Source of the DNA: JACDHG01 sp963815295
Lineage (GTDB): Bacteria > Actinomycetota > Actinomycetes > Propionibacteriales > Nocardioidaceae
DNA length: 64,000 nt
Reading direction: 5' to 3'
Assembly (NCBI GenBank): GCA_963815295.1
Contig: CAWFFZ010000008.1
Location: 1,922,001-1,986,000, forward strand
Shown: positions 7,322 to 16,405 of the stretch, piece after piece
Position numbering within the stretch: position 1 is the stretch's first letter
Layout: each line of letters opens with the position of its first letter
Program-made: the position numbers and the translations under genes
Notes under the pieces: generated by a model
What the model was told of the DNA's origin: nothing
The model's input: the letters and a program-made list of their open reading frames with translations, nothing else
The model's database searches: none

Positions 7322-10000
7322 TCAAGAGCCTTCCGACCTGGCCGCCACGGACTGGACATCGGGCGCGGCCGACAGCCCCGCGGCCACGGCCTCCTCGATG
7401 CTCATCGGGGCCCCCGCGGCATACTCTCGCTCCCAGGCTGACTCGCCCAGCGCGGTTCGTGCCGGTGCGATGAAGCGGTCGAGGTGCTCCTGGTCGGCCG
7501 GCGCCCGGGGCGCATCCCACCGGCCCCGCAGCGCGTCGCACGCCCCCATCAAATGGGCCGCACGTGGTTCTTGGCCCATCTCGGCCAGCACTGTGGCGAA
7601 GCCCTCGATGATGTCGATTGAGAGCTCAGGATCCCCCACTGCAACGATGTCGCTGGCGCACAGGGTGAGATGCTTGTAGGCCGGCTCAGGGCCTTCGGCG
7701 CTCAGGAGGGCCTGCACCAGATTGCATTGACTGATGGCCACCCCCCAGGAGTCGCCGAGTGCCTCGTCGGCCGCGACCGCCTCGCGAGCCGCGACGAGCG
7801 CTTCCTCGTAGGCGCCAACGTCCATCCGGAGGAGAACGGCGTTGGACAGGGCCGTTGCCTCACGCTGCTTGCTCCCGATCTGCCTGGCGAGCTCAAGGCT
7901 GCGCTCGACCAAGGCATGCCCAGCGGCGAGGTCGCCCGCCTCGCGTTTCGCGATGCCGAGGCTGTTTGCCTCTCTCGCCTCGCGGTCGACGTTGCCAAGC
8001 CGTTGCGCCATCGCCAGCGCCTGCTCCAGGGCCTGGGTGCCGGGGACCAGGTCAGCCTGCTGAACGGCCAAGATCCCTAGCCCGTGCAGTGCGTCGACGA
8101 TCGTCAAGCTGTCGGGGACATCGTCGTTTTCGAGTAGCTCCTGGGCGCGGGCGTGCCAGGCACGTCCCTCTGCCACGTACCCGAATCGGTACCAGTACGT
8201 GTTCATCGGCGACAGCATCGCGTAGCCGCACTCGCGCCGCTCCGCATCGGCCTCGGCGGCCGGACGCAGGCACCAGTCGAGCGCGGCGCGAATGTCCTCC
8301 TGGATCGCGTCCAACCGGTCAAGGGCAGCCATCCGGGTGGGCCCCTGTATGAGGGGGGCGATCTCGAGCGCCATCTCCAGACACCAACGTGCGTGCCGCA
8401 TCTGGATCTCATCGCATTCGTTAGATTCTTTTAGCCGTTCGCGGGCGAACTGCCGGATCGTCTCGAGGAGGTTGATCATCGGCTCGCCGTCAGGTGCTTC
8501 CACGACCTGGACCAAACTCACATCGACGAGGTCCGCCACCGCATCGAGTGGATCCCGATCTCCGGAGCCGGCCACAGCCTCGATCGCTGATATGTCAACG
8601 CTGCTGACGAATGCACCCAGTCGCCGGAAGACACGCTGGTCCTCCGGCTCGAGCAGGTCGTAGCTCCAGGCGATAGTTGCGCCCAGTGTGCGTTGCCGTT
8701 CGGCGCGGTCGGCGGCGGTGACGCCGTCGCCCAACCGATCGTCGATCCGACCGAGAAGCGCCCGTGGACCGAGGAGACGCGAGCGCGCCGCGGCGAGCTC
8801 GATGGCCAGTGGAAGACCGTCAAGCCTTCTGCACAGCTCGGCAACGTCGGCTGCGTTGTCGTCCGTGACGCTGAAACTCGGGCGGACCATCTGCGCCCTG
8901 CGCGCGAACAGGCTGACGGCGCCCGCTCCCTCCGCCGCAGACCGGCCGACCGTCCCCTTGACCGGTACCTCGAGAGGCGCCACCGGATATTCGTGCTCGT
9001 TCACCAGATGCAGCGGACGTCGCGACGTAGCCAGGACCCGCACCTGAGGTGCTTCGGTCAGCAGCTGGCTCACGACCACGTCCGCGTCGGCCACCTGCTC
9101 CAGATTGTCGAGGATCAGCAACGAGCTCCGGCTTCGCAGGAACTGGAGCGCCTGGACGTCTGGGGGCTGCTCGACGTCACCCGGCGCGCCTACAGCTTCG
9201 GCGATGCCGGCCCACATGACCGTCGATCTGCCAGCCGTATGCAACGGCGCAAAGAAGACGTCGCCCGGGAACCGGTCCTGAAGGTTGCCCGCCGCGGCCA
9301 CCGCAAGCCTGGTCTTGCCCGTACCACCAGGACCGGTCAGGGTCACGAGCCGAGCGTCCTCACGCTCGAGCAGCGCGGACACCGCGGCGAGGTCCGCGGA
9401 TCGACCGATCAGCTCAGTGGCGTACGTCGGCAGGTTGGCACGCGTACCCAAGCTGCGCAGCGGTGGGAACTCGTCCGGCAGGCCCGGCGCCACCACGTCG
9501 TACAGGTGCTCCGGATCTTCAATGTCCTTGAGTCGATGCCAGCCCAGGTCGCGGGCGATGACCCCGCCGTTATGCCCACCCACGAGTGCGTGAGTGGCCG
9601 AGGACATCACCGTCTGTCCGCCATGGGCGGTCGCGGCGATGCGGGCGGCGCGGTGCACGTCGATGCCGATGTAACCGTCGTCGTGTCGCTGCGGCTCACC
9701 GGTGTGGAGGCCCATCCGGATCCGCACCGGGACGCCGTCGGGCCAGGGATGTTGGTGGAGTTGTCGCTGCCCCTCCAGAGCAGCGAGCAACGCAGCCTGG
9801 GCGGTGGGGAAGACGACGAAGAAGCTGTCCCCCTCAGTGCCCATCTCGTGACCGCCGTGCGCTGCAAAGGCCGCACGCAGGATGTCGCGTTGCGCCGAGA
9901 GAGCCTCCCCCCACCGGGATCCGAGCCGGTTGAGCATGGCTGTCGAACCCTCGATGTCGCTAAAAAGCAGGGTCAATGTCCCTGTTGGCAGCGGGCCCAT
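7322..10000 (-). CDS. Class III cyclase / STAND ATPase / TPR regulator
   Basis: This 892-residue protein has three parts. Residues about 5-180 are an adenylate/guanylate cyclase homology domain (LLFSDIEGSTAML with the metal-binding Asp, then EGDSFFVVF and IRMGLHTGEP). Residues about 215-530 are an NB-ARC-like STAND ATPase with Walker A LTGPGGTGKTRLAVAA and Walker B LLILDNLEQV. The remainder is TPR-like helical repeats. No LuxR or BTAD DNA-binding domain is visible, unlike many relatives. It probably senses a signal through the TPRs and may make a cyclic nucleotide. A CATAAT -10-like box lies six bases before the ATG without a Shine-Dalgarno sequence, so the mRNA may be leaderless. It is divergent from a cyclic-nucleotide-binding protein gene. 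Confidence 0.88.
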   Translation of the reverse strand: MGPLPTGTLTLLFSDIEGSTAMLNRLGSRWGEALSAQRDILRAAFAAHGGHEMGTEGDSFFVVFPTAQAALLAALEGQRQLHQHPWPDGVPVRIRMGLHTGEPQRHDDGYIGIDVHRAARIAATAHGGQTVMSSATHALVGGHNGGVIARDLGWHRLKDIEDPEHLYDVVAPGLPDEFPPLRSLGTRANLPTYATELIGRSADLAAVSALLEREDARLVTLTGPGGTGKTRLAVAAAGNLQDRFPGDVFFAPLHTAGRSTVMWAGIAEAVGAPGDVEQPPDVQALQFLRSRSSLLILDNLEQVADADVVVSQLLTEAPQVRVLATSRRPLHLVNEHEYPVAPLEVPVKGTVGRSAAEGAGAVSLFARRAQMVRPSFSVTDDNAADVAELCRRLDGLPLAIELAAARSRLLGPRALLGRIDDRLGDGVTAADRAERQRTLGATIAWSYDLLEPEDQRVFRRLGAFVSSVDISAIEAVAGSGDRDPLDAVADLVDVSLVQVVEAPDGEPMINLLETIRQFARERLKESNECDEIQMRHARWCLEMALEIAPLIQGPTRMAALDRLDAIQEDIRAALDWCLRPAAEADAERRECGYAMLSPMNTYWYRFGYVAEGRAWHARAQELLENDDVPDSLTIVDALHGLGILAVQQADLVPGTQALEQALAMAQRLGNVDREAREANSLGIAKREAGDLAAGHALVERSLELARQIGSKQREATALSNAVLLRMDVGAYEEALVAAREAVAADEALGDSWGVAISQCNLVQALLSAEGPEPAYKHLTLCASDIVAVGDPELSIDIIEGFATVLAEMGQEPRAAHLMGACDALRGRWDAPRAPADQEHLDRFIAPARTALGESAWEREYAAGAPMSIEEAVAAGLSAAPDVQSVAARSEGS

Positions 10001-10005
10001 TCCGA

Positions 10006-10047
10006 CATTATGACTATTGTCGTCACCGCTGTCCTGATGATGACAAT
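10006..10047. promoter_or_regulatory. Divergent promoter region with inverted-repeat operator candidate
   Basis: Between the divergent cyclase and CNB genes, ATTGTCGTCA (10016-10025) and TGATGACAAT (10038-10047) form an inverted repeat with one mismatch and a 12-base spacer. On the minus strand a CATAAT box (10006-10011) would put transcription start at or next to the cyclase ATG. The inverted repeat is not a CRP consensus, so the binding protein is unknown. Confidence 0.4.
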
Positions 10048-10066
10048 CAAGCTCTCAGGAGGCGCC

Positions 10067-11068
10067 ATGCGAGTCGAAGGTTCAGTCACAGCGGTGTCAT
10101 GGATCCCGAGCGAGTCAGTGACGGGTGCGGTACTTCGCGTGCCGTTCGAAGTCGGGCTGTCCCACTACGACGATCCCCCGCCCGAGAGTCTTGGCAACCT
10201 CGACGAACTCCTCGCGTCCGACAAGGTCAGATTCGTGAACCGGCTCCAGGCCTGGATCGAGGTCGAGGACGGCACGATTGTCGACCATGGCCACACCGGG
10301 TCCGGGCGAATCGGTTCTACCACACTGCGCCTGGGTCGCCAGGACCTGACCTTCGCGGCGATCAGCTTGCCGGACAAGCAGGCGGTCGAACCGATTGCAG
10401 CACAGGCGGTGCGCTTCGAGCAGACCACAGGTGGCAGGACCGGAGTCCCCACGCCACGTCGGGTCAAGCGACCGCCGTACGTCCAGGTCGCGTCTCCCGT
10501 GGCATGGACAACCCTCAGCCTGACCCTGCACGTCGACGGCACCCAGCGGTACGAACTGATGGGGGCTAGCGCGTTCCCCCGGCATTGGATCTATGACCGC
10601 GAGGACCGCCTCGCCATCAAGTCCGCCACGATCGACTACCGGCAGTGGAGCACCGAGGCGTTCGGTCGTCACACCCCGTGGGGCGACACCGATTCGCCGG
10701 CCTTCGTGAGCGAGGTGGAGTCCGCCCTCGAACGTGAGCTGTCCCGCCAAATCATGAGGTCGGGCAAGAAGCCGAAGATCCGTCGTCTCCGCGAGGGCCA
10801 ACACCTGACAGAGCAGGGTGATCAGGCCGACGAGCTGTTCCTGCTGCTCGACGGACTCCTCCGAGTTGACGTCGACGACAAGTCCCTGGCCGAAGTCGGT
10901 CCGGGTGCGGTGCTGGGCGAGCGCTCTATCCTCGAGTCGGGCCGACGTACGGCCTCCCTCACCGCCGTGACGGCGTGCACCGTGGCCGTTGCCGACCGCG
11001 ATTCTGTTGACGTGGAGTCGCTTCGGAAGGTCGCGGAGTCGCATCGCCGCGAAGAGAACGGGACCTGA
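10067..11068 (+). CDS. Cyclic-nucleotide-binding domain protein
   Basis: A 333-residue protein. The C-terminal about 110 residues form a cNMP-binding (CRP/CAP effector) fold: LREGQHLTEQGDQADELFLLLDGLLRV, then GPGAVLGERSILESGRRTASLTA, where GERSIL and the following RRTAS correspond to the phosphate-binding cassette. The N-terminal about 200 residues (LHVDGTQRYELMGASAFPRHWIYD and similar) form an uncharacterised domain. No helix-turn-helix is present, so it is not a transcription factor of the CRP type. ATG 10067 is supported by AGGAGG four bases upstream. The divergent cyclase next door suggests a synthesis/effector pair. Confidence 0.82.
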   Translation: MRVEGSVTAVSWIPSESVTGAVLRVPFEVGLSHYDDPPPESLGNLDELLASDKVRFVNRLQAWIEVEDGTIVDHGHTGSGRIGSTTLRLGRQDLTFAAISLPDKQAVEPIAAQAVRFEQTTGGRTGVPTPRRVKRPPYVQVASPVAWTTLSLTLHVDGTQRYELMGASAFPRHWIYDREDRLAIKSATIDYRQWSTEAFGRHTPWGDTDSPAFVSEVESALERELSRQIMRSGKKPKIRRLREGQHLTEQGDQADELFLLLDGLLRVDVDDKSLAEVGPGAVLGERSILESGRRTASLTAVTACTVAVADRDSVDVESLRKVAESHRREENGT

Positions 11069-11095
11069 TCCACAGCCAGGGTGGCTGCATCGAGC

Positions 11096-12328
11096 TCAGC
11101 GTGCGAGATGGTCGGAACTGCCGCCGCGCCACTCGAGTAGGAGCAAGGTCGCGTCGTCAGTGGTGATCCCTCGTTCGTGCATCAAGGTGCGGGAGAGAAG
11201 TCGCACCGTCTCCTGGACCGGGCCTCGGCGCTGCTCTGCATTCTCGATGGCCTCCCGCAGTCGCCGTTCGCCGAACAACGGCCCGCCACGCCGATGTTCC
11301 TCGATGAGACCGTCGGTGAAAAACAGCACTCGGTCGCCACGCTGGAGCAACCGATCCGTCACGACTGGCGTAGCCCCACCGAAGCCGATGGGAAGCGTCG
11401 TCGGGCTTTCCAAAGAGCCCACGACATGACCGTCTCGGATCAGCAACGGCGCCGGGTGACCGGCGTTGACCATCTGCAGATAGCCCGAGCCGACGTCGAG
11501 TCGCGCAATCTGCGCAGTGGCGAAACGATCAGGCCCGAACTGGTCGGCGATCGCTGCATCCATCGCTGCGTAGGCGGCATCCAGCTCGATCTCGGTGCGC
11601 CTGGCGTGGCGATAGGCACCGATCGCCAGCGTCGCCATCACCGCGGCATCCAAGCCGTGGCCCATCGCATCGATCATCGCCACATGCAGGATGTCGTCGT
11701 TGAGTGCGTAGTCGAAGCTGTCCCCGGCCACGTCATACGCAGGCTCGAGAGCCCCGGCGATCGCGACTTGGGGCGCTGTCATCATCAGGGGCGGCAGCAG
11801 TTGCCACTGCATCTCCGCCGACAGACTCATCGGCTGCCGGCGCCGTGCTTGGAAGAATCGATCGGTGTACATGCTCTTCGTGATCAACATTTCGGCCACC
11901 AGGCCGGCGAGCCGGCGAGCCAGCCGGCGATCATGTTCGTCGAGATCGTCGACAGTGAACGCCAAGACCCCCACGCGATCGGTCCCATCGAGCAGCGGCA
12001 CGAACAACCGCACCCCGTCGTCCTGAAGGTCCTCCACGGCCCGGTCGGTCTGGAAGGCCCGGCCAGCATGGGATCCATCGATCGGCTGGGGCGGACCGAC
12101 ATGCAGTCGCTCACCCGGCAGCGGAACCAGCGTCATCTGGTCGTAGTCCTGCAAGAGGACCTCGACGTCGCGGCCCCCGATGTTCGCGATCTCCTGCGCG
12201 ATGAGTGGAGCGATCATCTGGGGTGGCATCTCATGGGCTCGGTCTAGCAACGAGCCCAACAAGCGTTCGCCGAACCCCTCGGAGCGATCGACCCCCCCGG
12301 GCGTACGGCCCCCCTCCCTGGCGGCCAT
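11096..12328 (-). CDS. GAF-SpoIIE PP2C-type phosphatase
   Basis: This 410-residue protein has an N-terminal GAF-like sensor (about residues 40-170) and a C-terminal SpoIIE/PP2C phosphatase domain (about 185-405). The metal-site blocks EPAYDVAGDSFDYAL, MIDAMGHGLDAAVMATLA and FFTDGLIEEHR are all present, so the enzyme should be active. Such proteins usually dephosphorylate anti-sigma-factor antagonists in partner-switching pathways; no anti-sigma or antagonist gene is adjacent here. The 3' end converges with the CNB-protein gene, 27 bases apart. Confidence 0.87.
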   Translation of the reverse strand: MAAREGGRTPGGVDRSEGFGERLLGSLLDRAHEMPPQMIAPLIAQEIANIGGRDVEVLLQDYDQMTLVPLPGERLHVGPPQPIDGSHAGRAFQTDRAVEDLQDDGVRLFVPLLDGTDRVGVLAFTVDDLDEHDRRLARRLAGLVAEMLITKSMYTDRFFQARRRQPMSLSAEMQWQLLPPLMMTAPQVAIAGALEPAYDVAGDSFDYALNDDILHVAMIDAMGHGLDAAVMATLAIGAYRHARRTEIELDAAYAAMDAAIADQFGPDRFATAQIARLDVGSGYLQMVNAGHPAPLLIRDGHVVGSLESPTTLPIGFGGATPVVTDRLLQRGDRVLFFTDGLIEEHRRGGPLFGERRLREAIENAEQRRGPVQETVRLLSRTLMHERGITTDDATLLLLEWRGGSSDHLAR

Positions 12329-12768
12329 CCTTCAATCTACTACGCGGCCAGCGCTTCGGGTACGCCCAAAGCCTCCGGAGGATGCGAAGACTTGGCAGGT
12401 TCATTGGCGCGTCGAGGTGGGCGCTCGCGCGAGATCAATCTTGGTCATAGATGAATCTGATCTCAGCCCGTCAAGGGACTCCGGTCAGGACCCTTCACCC
12501 AGCGCCGCCACACCACTCACCTCGGAACAGGGGAAGATCCAGTGGCCAACCACTTCGATGACCCCTGGACCTCGCGCACTCGCTGTTGGTTCAACGACAA
12601 CGCCGCAGCCTGCACGCTCGTCCGGACGGGCGAGCAGGGTGCACCTATAGCAGCGGAACGGCTCCGGCAGGGTGGCAACCGGCGCGCCGTACACATGCTG
12701 CGTCTACTACCTATACCCCGGCTCGCGTCGGTGAAACCTGGCCATCTTGATCGGTTGCACGTCGTGTT
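12329..12768. other. Intergenic region, 440 bases
   Basis: No gene is supported. A 69-codon open frame on the minus strand (12485-12694) has no ribosome site and no recognisable motif. The region should contain the promoter of the GAF-SpoIIE gene on its left side. Confidence 0.35.
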
Positions 12769-13461
12769 TCAGGAGGTCGGTCTGCGGTCCGAGACGATCT
12801 CGGAGGCAACCTTGCGGAGCTTCGTGTTGCTGTCCTGAGAGGTCCGGATCAGAAACTCAAAGGCTGCGTTCTCGTCGATCTTGTAGCGCTCCATCAAGAT
12901 TCCGATGGCTGGGCCGATGACCTTGTGAGAGAACACGGCTTGGTTGAGCTGTTCGAGAGCCGTGGCGTGGCCCATCGCGATGGAGGCATGGGCGGCAAAC
13001 AACTCGACCAGCTGTCGATGCCGTGTGTCGAAAATGCCGGGCTGGGATGAGTACAGGTTGAGACCTGCCCGTGACCGCCCGTGGTCATAGACGCGCACGG
13101 CGAGCTGCGACTGGATTCCCAAGGCGGCGGCGGACGGCGAGTAGATCGGCCAGCGGCGGTCGGCGGCCAGGTCGTCGGTGGCGACCAGGGTGGCGGTGCT
13201 GGTGACAACCTCGTAGCAGGGTCCTTGGGCGGCGTCGTACTGCAATTGATCGGCTTTGTCGGCGATCACGTCGGTAGGAGCCAGTGTTTTCAGTGCGCCC
13301 TTGCCGAAGCGCGTCGTGATGCTGGCGAAAGCAATCTCGGGGATGGTCTGCTGGACACCCTCGGTGATGCGGGCCAGGGTCGCGTCCAGTCCTGAAGCGG
13401 ATTGCCACTCGGTGGCGACCTTCGCGAGGCTGATCGCCAGGTCTATTGAGTCGATCTTCAT
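12769..13461 (-). CDS. GAF-ANTAR antitermination regulator
   Basis: This 230-residue protein has an N-terminal GAF domain (about residues 20-160, including AAQGPCYEVVTS) and a C-terminal ANTAR domain (about 165-225: LNQAVFSHKVIGPAIGILMERY, then AFEFLIRTSQDSNTKLRKVASEIV). ANTAR domains bind paired hairpins in RNA and prevent termination. This GAF-ANTAR arrangement is widespread in actinobacteria and often sits near PP2C and PAS sensors. The gene is on the same strand as the GAF-SpoIIE phosphatase but separated from it by 440 bases, so they are probably separate transcription units. Confidence 0.88.
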   Translation of the reverse strand: MKIDSIDLAISLAKVATEWQSASGLDATLARITEGVQQTIPEIAFASITTRFGKGALKTLAPTDVIADKADQLQYDAAQGPCYEVVTSTATLVATDDLAADRRWPIYSPSAAALGIQSQLAVRVYDHGRSRAGLNLYSSQPGIFDTRHRQLVELFAAHASIAMGHATALEQLNQAVFSHKVIGPAIGILMERYKIDENAAFEFLIRTSQDSNTKLRKVASEIVSDRRPTS

Positions 13462-14000
13462 GTCGGTCTTCCGGCTTCAGGCCGACGACTGAGCGCAACC
13501 GACTAGAACCTCATGCTACTCCGGTTTCCTGCCACCGCAGGTCGGCGAAAATCATCGTCGTGAATCGTGCAGGTCGGTGCCAGGTCGACGTGAGCTTGGT
13601 GCTCGGGGATCTGGCGTCGACGAAGCGACTGACCTCACGTGAGCAGTTGCGCTTGGCCCGTTCGCAAATGGGACAGAGCTGCACGCGGTAGGTGTAGCCG
13701 CGCCTCTCACCTTCTGTGAAGCGGCGGGCGCCCTGGCGAGTGGCCGCTTGCGTGGCATCGCGGTGGAGGTTGACGAGCCTGCTTTGGATGCGGCCCCCAC
13801 CTCGGACCGACGAGTCGAAGGTGGGGGCGGCTAGGGCAACTAGACGCGAACCGCTGGGCCGTGGTTCGCGGAAGCGAGAAAGTGTGTCCAGACGGCTGGT
13901 CGGCGAGAACCGAACGTGCACTGCGTCGGTCCATTCGGTCAGGTGCATCCCCGGTGCGCGACGTGTCACCGAGTGACCTGAAACGAATACGCCAGCACGG
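13462..14000. other. Intergenic region with one repeat copy
   Basis: No gene is convincing. A long minus-strand frame across 13511-14179 contains a CPICERAKRNC string, but overlaps a better plus-strand gene and lacks a start site. The repeat copy at 13884-13950 lies here. Confidence 0.35.
13884..13950 (+). repeat. Imperfect repeat of about 67 bp, copy 1
   Basis: Starts GTGTCCAGACGGCTGGTCGG and continues through CGAACGTGCACTGCGTCGGT to CATTCGGTCAGGTGCATCC. A second copy in the same orientation is at 15820-15887, about 1.9 kb away, with roughly 80 percent identity by eye. The two copies flank the small membrane protein and epoxide hydrolase genes. Confidence 0.55.
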
Positions 14001-14204
14001 ATGTCAACGTACCGTGAGGAGATGACTACGCTGTTCAGTGTCGGACTGTTCACCGGCGTCTCCGGGCTCGTCGTCGCGATGCTCGGTGCCCACACGTTCC
14101 TGAAAAAGCGGCTCGGCGGCGGGCTGATGCTCGTGGCCGGGGTCGCGGTCGCGTCATTCGCCGGGTTCACCGTCGTCATCGACCCGCTGGCCGTGTTCTC
14201 CTAG
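14001..14204 (+). CDS. Small two-segment membrane protein (67 aa)
   Basis: A 67-residue protein has two hydrophobic stretches (about residues 10-30, LFSVGLFTGVSGLVVAMLGA, and 38-60, GGGLMLVAGVAVASFAGFTV) separated by a short basic LKKRL loop. This fits a two-helix inner-membrane hairpin. Not recognised as a named family. The in-frame ATG at 14022 is an alternative start. It sits inside the sparse region just after a repeat copy. Confidence 0.5.
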   Translation: MSTYREEMTTLFSVGLFTGVSGLVVAMLGAHTFLKKRLGGGLMLVAGVAVASFAGFTVVIDPLAVFS

Positions 14205-14358
14205 CGGGTGCTTCCGCCGTCGCTGCCGTCTGCCCATTCCGGCAGCTCCACCGAAACCCACCCAGGAGCGCGCACCGGCCACGGCCTGAATCACTTGCGC
14301 GACAGCGGCGCCCCCCGCCGAACTCGGCCCTGCCGATCACGCTCGCTATCATCTGGGG

Positions 14359-15480
14359 ATGCGCGTCGAGCCGTTCGCCGTCGCGGTGTCCGACGCAGTT
14401 CTCGACGATTTGCGGGAGCGCATTCGACGCACGCGCTGGCCTGATTCGGCACCTGGGGGGCCGTGGGCGGAGGGCGCTGATCTTGACTACCTTCGTGGAC
14501 TGCTGGAGTACTGGGCCGACGGGTTCGACTGGCGGACGCAGGAGCGATGGCTCAATCGGTTCGATCATCATGTGGCCGATGTGGACGGCGTGCGTGTCCA
14601 TTTCGTGCACCATCGGGTAGGTTACGGTCGGGTGGCGCTGGTCCTCACCCACGGCTGGCCCAGCACGTTTGTTGAACTCCTTTCGCTGGTCGACCGTCTC
14701 GGTGACCGGTTCGATCTGGTCGTGCCGTCCTTGCCGGGCTACGCCTTCTCGTCACGCCCGCCGCACTCAGCCGTTGATCGGGCGTTCGTCGCTCGACTGT
14801 GGCATCGGCTCATGGAGGAACTCGGGTACGAGCGGTACGGAGCGCATGGCGGCGACTTCGGCGCCGGGGTTGCCACGTACATGGCGCTGTCACAGCCTGA
14901 CCGCGTGATCGGGATCCACCTCAGCACACCGGAGATGTGGCCGTACACGGGGCCAGGGGCGCCACCGCTGTCGGTCGAGGAGCGGTCTTACCTCGATCAC
15001 GTCTCCCGATGGGAGGAGACGGAGCGCGGCTACAGCGCAGTGCAGTCCACCCGGCCGCAGACGTTGGGGTACGGGCTGAACGATTCTCCGGCTGGGCTGG
15101 CCGCATGGGTGTTAGACAAGTGGCGCTCCTGGTCCGACAGCGGCGGTGACCTCGATGGGCGGTTCGGTCGCGATGCCTTGTTGACGATGCTGACCATCTG
15201 GTGGGCCACCGGGTCGATCACCTCATCAATGCGCGACTACTACGACAACCGTTGGTATGGCACACCGATCGGACCGTCTGACTTCGTGGCAGTACCGACC
15301 GCCATGGCGGTATTCGCGAACGAGTTCGTGCCCGAAGGGGAGCCACCACGGTCCTGGTATGAGCGGCTGTACCACATTGAGCGCTGGACGGTCTTCCCCC
15401 GTGGCGGTCATTTCGCTGCAGCCGAGGAGCCCGACCTGTTGGCTGACGACATCGCCGCTTTCTTTGCCCACCTGCTGTAG
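14359..15480 (+). CDS. EHN-type epoxide hydrolase (alpha/beta hydrolase)
   Basis: This 373-residue protein starts with the epoxide hydrolase N-terminal (EHN) domain (VSDAVLDDLRERIRRTRWPD, then the DGFDWRTQERWLNRFDHH segment) and continues as an alpha/beta hydrolase with the oxyanion HGWPST motif. AHGGDFGAGV carries the nucleophile Asp in place of Ser, as expected of epoxide hydrolases, and RGGHFAAAEEP near the C-terminus carries the catalytic His. The family opens epoxides to diols; the substrate is unknown. It is isolated in a gene-poor stretch between two copies of a repeat. Confidence 0.88.
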   Translation: MRVEPFAVAVSDAVLDDLRERIRRTRWPDSAPGGPWAEGADLDYLRGLLEYWADGFDWRTQERWLNRFDHHVADVDGVRVHFVHHRVGYGRVALVLTHGWPSTFVELLSLVDRLGDRFDLVVPSLPGYAFSSRPPHSAVDRAFVARLWHRLMEELGYERYGAHGGDFGAGVATYMALSQPDRVIGIHLSTPEMWPYTGPGAPPLSVEERSYLDHVSRWEETERGYSAVQSTRPQTLGYGLNDSPAGLAAWVLDKWRSWSDSGGDLDGRFGRDALLTMLTIWWATGSITSSMRDYYDNRWYGTPIGPSDFVAVPTAMAVFANEFVPEGEPPRSWYERLYHIERWTVFPRGGHFAAAEEPDLLADDIAAFFAHLL

Positions 15481-15819
15481 GCCCCGCTGTCCACAGAGCG
15501 GACGGTCGTCACGGACCAGGCAACGTTCGCCAGCCGCGCGACGAAGACGAATCAAAGCCCCCCGCCGCTGCAGCTCATCAGCATGGGGACCTGCGAACGC
15601 ACCGTCAACGCAAACACCAAAGGCGATGTCGCCGTGATGACCGTCGAGCTGTCCGTCGAAAAGGGGCACTCGTCCCCACGGTGGTTTCGGATGCTGCCGC
15701 AGGCACCGTCGAGCCGATGTTCGAGACATCAGTACGCGACGAGGCCACGTCGCTGCCGCCGATGAAGGCTGGCCGCAAGCTGGCCGGCGCGTTCAGATCG
15801 TTCGTGGAACCAAGCAACA

Positions 15820-15887
15820 GTGTCCAGACGGTTGGCCGGCGAGCAACCGAACGTGGGACGCGTCGGTTCATTCGATCAGGCGCAACC
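15820..15887 (+). repeat. Imperfect repeat of about 67 bp, copy 2
   Basis: Starts GTGTCCAGACGGTTGGCCGG and continues through CGAACGTGGGACGCGTCGGT to CATTCGATCAGGCGCAACC. It matches the copy at 13884-13950 in order and orientation, with scattered substitutions and a one-base insertion. Confidence 0.55.
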
Positions 15888-16006
15888 CGCGCTGCCAGCA
15901 AACATCTGGCGATCTCCCAGGGAAGCGTCTCGCTGCAACGAATAACGTGCGCTGGATGGGGCACTCAGCCGCCACGGTCTCGCTGTGGTGCGTCCAGCGG
16001 GGTCGA

Positions 16007-16053
16007 GGGCGGTCCCTGGGATGGACTGCGCGTCTCTCCCCCAGGGACCGCCC
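16007..16053. repeat. Long stem-loop, member of a two-copy family
   Basis: GGGCGGTCCCTGGG (16007-16020) pairs perfectly with CCCAGGGACCGCCC (16040-16053) over 14 bases, with a 19-base loop containing TGCGCGTCT. A related stem-loop with the same stem core and a similar loop is at 17697-17734. It is not next to any gene end, so a terminator role is doubtful. Confidence 0.55.
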
Positions 16054-16405
16054 GATGCCAGAAGTCTTCGTGAACCAGCCGCACGGACAGCTAGGACCGC
16101 TCTGCGGCGTCGACCTCCAATTGCACCTCGGCCAGGTCGAGCCCGCGAGCGGGCCGCACATCGCTCGAGCCCACACAGCGAAGCCGCTGCATCCCTTCGT
16201 GGAACCGGCATTGTCTAGATCGACCTCCAAGACCCGCCGGGGGTCACTTTCGACTCGACCCCGAAGACGTCGTGCGGGTCCGAATCGAAGGCCGCGACAT
16301 CATCGAACGCGCCGAGGCCGCCCGCCGAGAACATACCGGAAATCCGGTTTGGCCGGAGACCACCGGGGTACGACGGATGCACCAAACACTCCTATAGGGG
16401 GAGCC

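Larger units (their letters stand above)
15481..16405. other. Gene-poor region, 925 bases
   Basis: No intact gene is supported. It holds the second repeat copy (15820-15887) and a 14-bp perfect stem-loop (16007-16053). A short in-frame string VRWMGHSAATVSL at about 15947-15985 resembles the GHS block of tyrosine recombinases, but nothing else of such a protein remains. The stretch reads like decayed accessory DNA. Confidence 0.4.

Noticed and set aside
8693..10066. Upstream extension of the CNB-protein frame
   Set aside because: It runs antisense through the cyclase gene; AGGAGG before ATG 10067 marks the true start.
12485..12694. 69-codon minus-strand frame with two Cys pairs
   Set aside because: No ribosome site before its GTG, no recognisable family and no supporting context.
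13511..14179. Long minus-strand frame containing CPICERAKRNC
   Set aside because: Overlaps the better-supported small membrane protein, has low-complexity N-terminal sequence and no ribosome site; only the Cys string is suggestive.
15947..15985. VRWMGHSAATVSL resembling the tyrosine recombinase GHS motif
   Set aside because: Only about 12 residues match, and no catalytic Arg or Tyr regions are found nearby in any frame.
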